Below, piece by piece: positions 58,436-64,000 of a stretch of DNA of 64,000 nt (the stretch's first letter is position 1; every line of letters begins with the position of its first letter). The stretch lies in the NCBI GenBank assembly GCA_028023455.1, contig JAQFVV010006270.1, positions 5,730,834 to 5,794,833 on the forward strand, in the 5' to 3' direction. The translations under genes were made by a program, and so were the position numbers. The notes beneath the pieces are model-generated. The model was not told the origin of the DNA, did no database searches, and saw only the letters and a list, made by a program, of their open reading frames with translations. This DNA is from Epiperipatus broadwayi (Eukaryota > Onychophora > Udeonychophora > Euonychophora > Peripatidae).

Positions 58436-58893
58436 CTAATATGTCACTTCTTGTTTTGCTAAGTGCAATCCATCTTTGCTATATAACTTCCCCCTACTAA
58501 TAAAAAAATTCCACACATTCACAAACATAATATCATTTCTCTCACACAATTTTTTCAGTCTCTCATTTATAGAGCATGCCCTATCTAACATATACCTATT
58601 GTCAAATATTGGTAATAATCCAACTATTCCTACTCTTCTTTTAATCTTACTCAAAATCCTAATCAATTCTATGTAATCATCCATTCTTTCTCCAATGGCT
58701 CTGACAAATTATTTGTCCCTACCATAACATACACATCTCTAACCCCTTGTTTCTTTACCTTATCTGTAACATCCTTAATTGTAGCTCCAGACAGACATAT
58801 TCTTACATACTTGCTTCTAGTTTCCCTTGCAATTATATCTCCACATTCTCTAATTAGCAAATGTCCTATCATGCAATCAAATAAAATTTGAAT
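58436..58893 (-). pseudogene. SGNH-hydrolase ORF1 of LINE copy B
   Basis: Two adjoining open stretches make one esterase domain. Block I, near 58870, reads 'FDCMIGHLL' where active enzymes have GDS, so the nucleophile Ser is Cys. Block III is 'VMVGTNNLSEPLEKE' and the C-terminal catalytic pair is in 'SKDGLHLAKQE' (D..H). The join near 58670-58685 needs a frameshift. Such domains occur in the first ORF of CR1-like LINEs, where their role is unsettled. The Ser-to-Cys change and the frameshift mark it as a fossil. Confidence 0.65.
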
Positions 58894-59370
58894 TGTTAAG
58901 ATTAAGTATAAAATCCAGAATTATTCTATAAAATTATTACTTGTAAACTTATTCTTGAATCTTATGAGATATCACTAAATTCAACATTAAAAGATATCAA
59001 TATGTCATCAGAAATATCATGAAATGTTACAATAGTACATGGTAAATGGAGCATTCATTGATAATTTTGAGTAATTGTACCGTATTTAGAAAACTTTTTA
59101 TCATCGAAGTGTCAATTATCTTTAATTATTTAATTAGTAGCCACCTATGAATAAATAATAATCAGAAAATAATAAATTCTTTACAACAGCTATATAAATA
59201 TCAAATTTTTTTATATATTAAAAGCCTTTTTCAGCATAAAGATATTTATTCTTTTCCAATTTTGATTTTATGAATATAGTCATTCTAAGTCCAGATTAAA
59301 AAATGAAAGACATTGATAAAAAGATAAACTGACTTTTTACTCTGATTTTACAGACCAATTAATGAATACA
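58894..59370. other. AT-rich DNA, nothing recognised
   Basis: No motif recognised. Confidence 0.35.
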
Positions 59371-59379
59371 AATCGTTAT

Positions 59380-59655
59380 CATCATTTTCTACCATTATCA
59401 ATCCACTGCAGCATAAAGGTCTCCAAATTCAATCTATATTTTCCAATTTCTGGCCTCTCTTTTCCATATCACACCAGCACACTTTCTTATTTCACCCACC
59501 CATCTCATATTCATTCTTTTTCTAGGTATTTTACAATCTCTTGGAATCCAATTTAAGATTTCAATTGTCCATTTATTATCATCTCTTCTAGTAATTAAAC
59601 AAGATAATGAAGACTTTAAAAAAATTATCACAGAAATGGCATTACAAAATGCCAA
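59380..59655 (-). pseudogene. RTE-type LINE 3' end fragment
   Basis: 'RRDDNKWTIEILNWIPRDCK', 'MNMRWVGEIRKCAGVIWKRE' and, after a shift, a 'LQWIDNG' equivalent near 59395-59410, ending in a TGATGATAA-like tail. It is a close relative of 61.69-61.95 kb in the opposite orientation. Confidence 0.75.
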
Positions 59656-59701
59656 ATAAATAAAGTAATAGCATGCGATATATGTAAATATATGTATTAA
59701 A

Positions 59702-59975
59702 CCATCAACATCACATGATCACCATTTTTTAGGCTTATACAATCTGTTTTTCACAGAGGCAAAACTCTCCATACAGTAGCGCCACTCAGTGCAAACCTGA
59801 ATAATCAATGGATGCGCAAACCTTTCTGCATCCAATTATTCTGGTGCGTACTGAGTAATGCTAGCGAGTAGGCACTAGATAGGGATTTTATGCACAAACC
59901 TTCCTGCATCCATTGATTACTCTGGTTTGCATTGAGTGGCGCTATTGTATGGAGCGTTTTGCTTCTGTAAAATAT
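59702..59975. mobile_element. Family-1 fold-back without ribozyme
   Basis: Arms 59750-59835 and 59880-59970 are inverted ('GTAGCGCCACTCAGTGCAAA', 'AATCAATGGATGC'). The fold-back junction lies outward of the ribozyme, so no CUGAUGA remains. The left border is 'AACATCACATGATCACC'. Confidence 0.7.
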
Positions 59976-60179
59976 ATGTATGTATTATAAAATTTAAAAC
60001 ACGAATTTATTTACATATGTCACATGCTGATACTTTATTTGACATTTTATAATGCTACTCTACGATAATTTTTTTTTTAGTTTTCATTATCTTGGTTAAT
60101 TGTAGTGTTCTATAGCATTCTATTCTCATCCGTATTTTCTCAATGAAATGAATTCAAACTGTTCCAAAGTTCATTGTAA

Positions 60180-60460
60180 AATGTTTATTTAGGAAGTGTT
60201 ACTATTTATTTGCTTCAGATGTTTTTGTAATAATACATTTAATATTATGGCATCAGGTAAACTGAAGAGTGTATTGGTTTTTCTCATGATCTTAATGTCA
60301 TATTTCTGAATCATACAAAGCATTGTTAAATAAAAAATTACCAATGTCCTTATGTTGCATTGATGGAATATCCATATCTCATTTTTCATAGAATAAATTG
60401 GATAGACTAATAACTCTATGATTGTATAGTAAGACCACACCCTTGCCATCATTTCTTATT
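60180..60460 (-). repeat. Possible LINE fragment related to L3
   Basis: 60350-60420 resembles 28715-28785 of copy L3 ('GGAATATCCATATCTCA' against 'GGAAAATCCATATTTCA'). Weak. Confidence 0.35.
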
Positions 60461-60912
60461 AATTTTTTGTATTAAAACCTACACATGATAAGCAAATGAA
60501 TATCTATGATGCTCAGTGAAATTCAATTATATAAATAAGCTATTTATGATTATTCAGAGATAGATTTTGGAAAGTATTCTTAAGTGAAAATCCAATATCA
60601 AAGTCTACAAGGATTATATTGTATCAAATTTTTATTACCCTCCCCCTGATATATATCACAACTTTGATGCAGAAGATAACAGAAGAAAAAATCTAGTTTT
60701 TAAAGAAAAAAAAGGATAAATACAAATATTACTTTAATGATTGAGTAATCTCCAAGCAATATACCTTCAAGAATTGAAGAGAAGTATGAGCTCATAGGTA
60801 AAATTATATGTATTACATTAAAACAATGATATTACCCTTTACTTATATTTGTACTTCAAACTTGCAAAGATTTGTTTGTCTGCAGAACAAAATGATTTCT
60901 TCTTTTTATGTG
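60461..60912. other. AT-rich DNA, nothing recognised
   Basis: No motif recognised. Confidence 0.35.
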
Positions 60913-61187
60913 AACTTCATTGAATGATTACTTTGCATTAAGTTATAAAGAAGAAAGAAACATTTTGTTATGCAGATAAACCATAATTATAGAGTGTTAT
61001 GATTATGATAAACTTAACCAAAATTGCACTTAGCATTAGGTTATAAAGAAGAAAAAACCACTTTGTTATACAGATGAACCACAATCATAGAGAGTTATGA
61101 TTATGGCAAACTTCACCGAAAGTGCCCTTAGCTTTAAGTTGTAAAGAAGAAAGAAACCACTTTGTTACACACATGAACAAAGGTTTG
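60913..61187. repeat. 98-bp tandem repeat, about 2.8 units
   Basis: Anchors 'GCATTA/GCTTTA' at 60935, 61033 and 61131 are exactly 98 bp apart. Each is followed by 'GTTATAAAGAAGAAA', then 'ACTTTGTTA' and 'GAGTTATGATTATG'. Units differ by about 10-15%. Confidence 0.85.
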
Positions 61188-61690
61188 CAAATTTGTATTA
61201 TATTAAAATAATGGATTTTAAAAAAAGGGAAATGTTTGAAATTGCTAATATAAATTTTTAAATTAATGAAAAAAAATATTGAAAATGTCATAGGATTAAA
61301 CTGTGAAATGTTATGCTGGAAGAAAATGTTGCTATGAAAATAAATCACTTTTCTAAATAAATTTGATAAAAAATAATTCTTTAAATAATTGAAAGGTTAA
61401 TTGCTCGGAAAGTTTCATCCGGGAACCTTTAGCTTTCAAATCTGACTAGTTTATCGAATCATTGCATTAAATCTCATAGCAGTTTAATGCCATTGGGGAG
61501 TGTTAAACCCTAGACCTAAAAATTTCTGAACCAGGGCTTTGTCACTTCTGATCAACTTCTGTTGTATTACAGTGATCGAATGATGGAATTAAAAAAAAAA
61601 ATTAAATATTTCTTCAATGGAGCCACTCAAATGTCACATGATCTCCTGCTGTGTAAGCTAATGCAATGCCTAATGGAACCTTAGACTTAG
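61188..61690. other. AT-rich DNA, family-1 border only
   Basis: 'AATGTCACATGATCTCC' at about 61630 is the outer border of family-1 elements. The rest is unassigned. Confidence 0.35.
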
Positions 61691-61691
61691 A

Positions 61692-61950
61692 TTAATTTAT
61701 AGACTGGAGTTGGGCTGGACATATTGCTAGAAGAGATGATAATAGATGGACAATTGAAATCTTGAACTGGATTCCAAGAGATTGTAAAAGAGCCAGAAAG
61801 ACACTGCATGTGAGATGGATGAATGAAATAAGAAAGGGTGCAGGGGTGATATGGAGAAGAGAAGCTAGAGATCAGGAAAGATGGAATGAACTTGGAGAAA
61901 CCTTTATCCTGCAGTGGATTGATAATGGTTGATGATGATAGGTAAAATAA
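61692..61950 (+). pseudogene. RTE-type LINE C-terminus and 3' end
   Basis: The frame reads 'WSWAGHIARRDDNRWTIEIL', 'NWIPRDCKRARKTLHVRWMN', 'GAGVIWRREARDQERWNELG' and 'ETFILQWIDNG', then a stop and TGATGATGAT. This is the complete C-terminal signature of RTE-like LINEs (W.GH.AR...W......W.PR....R.....RW......AG..W.R.A.DR..W..LGE.F..QW), with the TGA-repeat tail. It is the best preserved of the three copies. Confidence 0.8.
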
Positions 61951-62570
61951 CACTCTGGATAAGCAGTTCTAGTTCTTTTTATAGTATATTTAGTACCATA
62001 TTTATTTTGGAGAATTTTTTTCCCTTTATATTTAACAATAAAATTATAACCATAGTTAGTAATGCAGAATTTTTTTTAATGGTGTTGCCATGTGTTTTTG
62101 TGTGAATGTTACTGACTTGAACTACTTTTGATCTGCATTTCTTTTCTGTTAAGCATTTCATTGTCATATTTTAAAAAATATAAGATCTTTTATTGATGAA
62201 TAAGGATGTTTATTGTCATAATATTTCCTCAATATTGGGAGAAATAATGAAGATGTTAGAAGAATTAATGATGTAATTAACATTTCTTCATCTTGGATCA
62301 ACAACTGAATTTGCATTTCTAGGTTGATATGTTGGTTAGTACCTTTTTTCCACAGTTAGTGTCATTTTCCAAAAAAACATTTAAATAGAACATTTTCACT
62401 CACACCTGCTGATTTGAATCAGTATCTGGTTATCTCAGAATTCTACAAAAACAGATGAATGGGTCTCTTAATCATCTTTTGTTGTTATTTTTTATTTTAA
62501 AAAATTGTAATTGTGCAAATAACTATTTTATAATATTTGAATGTAAATTTAGCTTATAATATTTTGATTA
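61951..62570. other. AT-rich DNA, nothing recognised
   Basis: No motif recognised. Confidence 0.35.
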
Positions 62571-62574
62571 GATA

Positions 62575-62995
62575 CAAGTATAATTTTTATGCTTAGAGTT
62601 TTAGATGTAAAATATAAGGAACATGAACACAGACTTTTAAATCCCCCTCAGCCATCCACTCATACAACTGATACACATGACCATACCCATGTGAAAAGGA
62701 TTAATGATCTCCAATGTACACATTTCATGGAGTAGATTGAAGCCTGTCCATTAAAGTTTGAAGATTTGCTATCTTAATATAAACCAAGCAATGATTATAT
62801 ATAGAGTGAGAGATGATGATCTGGACCAACTGATGAGTGCTGATTCAGCATGAAATACATACATTGATGATCATTTATCTCTTTCACATGTATGTGGTCA
62901 TGTGTGTCAGTTGTATGAGCAAATGGCCGAGGGAGCTTGAAAATCTGTGTCCATGTTCCTTATAATTTAAATTTAGCTTATGTAAATGCTATTTT
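62575..62995. mobile_element. Family-2A hammerhead fold-back
   Basis: The left arm (62580-62733) is the complement of the right arm (about 62840-62990). The left arm breaks off inside the hammerhead at 'CAUGAAAUGUG', and the right arm keeps the whole ribozyme. The tRNA-like segment 'TGGCCGAGGGAGCTTGA' (62924-62940) lies outside the ribozyme, as at 24.48 kb. Confidence 0.7.
62814..62875 (+). ncRNA. Hammerhead ribozyme-like motif, family 2A
   Basis: Plus strand: GAUGAUC, UGGA, CCAA, CUGAUGA, stem II GUGCU-GAUUC-AGCAU (five pairs, one G-U), GAAA, UACAUACA, UUGAUGAUCAUUU. Outer stem I GAUGAUC/GAUCAUU and the core are intact. Stem III is weakened by G to A. Confidence 0.65.
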
Positions 62996-63725
62996 TAGAT
63001 TGGAATGATCCACAGAAATTGTTAATAAGCAATTTTATATGTATTAATCCCCCCCCGCCCATCCCAATCATATTCTGTTGTATAATACACATAAATACTA
63101 TGATATCAATATCTGTTATCAATAATATTAATAGTATCAAGAATATTTAAATTGCTTACTATTATTACTAATAATAGTATTTACATGATTTTATTCAATA
63201 AATATGTTTAATAATTTTCCATTATATTTTAATAAATATTTTGCTAATTGAGATAATAATATTCACAAGAGTCTACTAAAGAGACTAAATTTCTGCAAAG
63301 ACATTCCAATTGACAAAGACCTAGAAAAACATTTGAAATTAGAAATTGGATATTTTGAAACAGTTTTTCAAAGAATAATTATAGTTTTATATTTAGCCTA
63401 GCATAATTTAGCTTTTCAATGATACCCCAATAATTTATTCCCATCACACAGTGGTAATTTTGAGAAGGTAATATATTTGTGAAACTTGATTCAGTTTTAA
63501 ATGAACATTTAGATAGGAAAAAACACCAATATTAATACTATTTAATTAAAAATAAATTAAAAAGTACAATATCAAATAAAGGATGGTCATTAAAGATGCA
63601 TTAAAACAAGCAAAATAATATTCCATTTTATTGGACTCTGTGCTAGATGTGAGTTCTCAAGAATACCTTTTTGTTGTTTTCATTATGTTAATATACCAGA
63701 CAATATTAAAATAAAACCACTAAAA
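62996..63725. other. AT-rich DNA, nothing recognised
   Basis: An eight-C run (63049-63056) is the only notable feature. Confidence 0.35.
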
Positions 63726-63729
63726 TATC

Positions 63730-64000
63730 AATCATCACCATTTCCTATGCATACACGATCTGTTAAAACAATAGAAACTTTCTCCATATGGTAGCGCCAC
63801 CAATGTAAGTCATAGTAATCAGTAGATGCTAGAAGGTTTGTGTATAAAATCCCTATCTAGTGCCTACTTCATGCAATATGCCAGACTAGTTTCTAGCTTG
63901 TGGCTTTCATCAGTAAAGGGTCTTCAATCTGAGAGCACTGCACCTAGATCTTAGAATCTATTACAACCTTTCAGAAGTCACCCTTTACTTTTTTTAGTTA
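63730..64000 (-). mobile_element. Family-1 element, cut by window end
   Basis: It begins 'ATCACCATTTCCTATGC', 'CTGTTAAAACAATAGAAAC' and continues in family order through the ribozyme to the window edge. The second arm, if any, is outside. Confidence 0.7.
63877..63922 (-). ncRNA. Hammerhead ribozyme-like motif, family 1
   Basis: Minus strand: CUUUA, CUGAUGA, stem II AGC-CACAA-GCU, GAAAC, UAGUC, UGGCAU. The core, stem II and the cleavage triplet are intact; stem I is weakened. Confidence 0.6.

Larger units (their letters stand above)
55742..58893 (-). mobile_element. LINE copy B with SGNH-esterase ORF1
   Basis: A minus-strand non-LTR element, the longer of two copies. From high to low coordinate: ORF1 esterase domain (58436-58890), an APE endonuclease remnant (57690-57900) and an RT (about 57360-55742, colinear with copy A). 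The 3' end is missing at 55742, where a family-2B fold-back begins. Esterase-bearing first ORFs are known in CR1/L2-type LINEs, which suggests that group. Frameshifts and stops are frequent. Confidence 0.75.

Noticed and set aside
60913-61187. CRISPR-like array
   Set aside because: Repeats are contiguous without spacers, diverged, and in a eukaryotic context.
1-64000. Assignment to a named species or phylum
   Set aside because: KIAA1143, PLEs, hAT, RTE and esterase-ORF1 LINEs are all widespread in animals. I did not see a lineage-specific repeat I could name with confidence.

Overview
This window looks like nuclear DNA from an AT-rich metazoan, most likely an invertebrate. The base composition is strongly A+T with long poly-T/poly-A tracts. 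There are no bacterial-style operons. The one credible host exon has a vertebrate/invertebrate-type polypyrimidine splice acceptor and an AATAAA signal. Almost everything else is decayed transposable-element sequence: Penelope-like elements (PLEs) with GIY-YIG and reverse-transcriptase fragments, several non-LTR retrotransposon (LINE) families, hAT DNA transposons and hAT MITEs, tRNA-derived SINEs and many large fold-back (palindromic) repeats. I cannot name the species from sequence alone.

Host gene: positions 10395-10609 (+) are the terminal coding exon of a KIAA1143-like (DUF4604) protein, with a clear 3' splice site and a polyadenylation signal at 10676. The upstream exons were not found and probably lie before position 1 or are too short to recognise.

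Region by region. 0.2-7.4 kb: two decayed minus-strand LINE copies of one family (APE endonuclease plus RT), each interrupted by a ribozyme-bearing fold-back, plus two palindromes nested one inside the other at 3.5-4.3 kb. 7.4-11.7 kb: mostly unassigned AT-rich DNA around the host exon. 11.7-16.1 kb: a dense cluster of degenerate fold-backs. 16.3-19.15 kb: a dead hAT transposase gene of the GTF2IRD2/ZBED type. 19.95-22.7 kb: a less AT-rich, CpG-containing tract that I cannot assign. 22.7-24.6 kb: a head-to-tail pair of hammerhead-bearing elements split by a PLE with a 12-bp target-site duplication. 24.7-34.7 kb: palindromes, two hAT MITEs, SINEs and LINE tails. 34.9-35.7 kb: a second hammerhead-bearing tandem array. 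38.4-39.3 kb: a PLE-end repeat with a palindrome inserted in it. 42.3-43.9 kb: a hAT element with perfect 8-bp duplications. 47.7-51.9 kb: a hAT MITE and two PLEs. 52.0-58.9 kb: two copies of a LINE that carries an SGNH-esterase first ORF and an FADD reverse transcriptase. 59.4-64 kb: RTE-type LINE tails, a 98-bp tandem repeat and further ribozyme fold-backs.

The unifying signal is self-cleaving RNA. At least two unrelated-looking repeat families here carry type I hammerhead ribozyme (HHR) cores (CUGAUGA...GAAA...UH) on both strands. In one family stems I and III, and in the other stem II, show paired substitutions between copies. The copies occur as tandem head-to-tail units of about 350 and 450 nt and as fold-backs, the arrangement expected of Penelope-derived retrozyme-like elements. 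PLE protein fragments (23.5, 48.4-49.9, 51.2 kb) supply a plausible source of mobilising enzyme, but that link is inferred.
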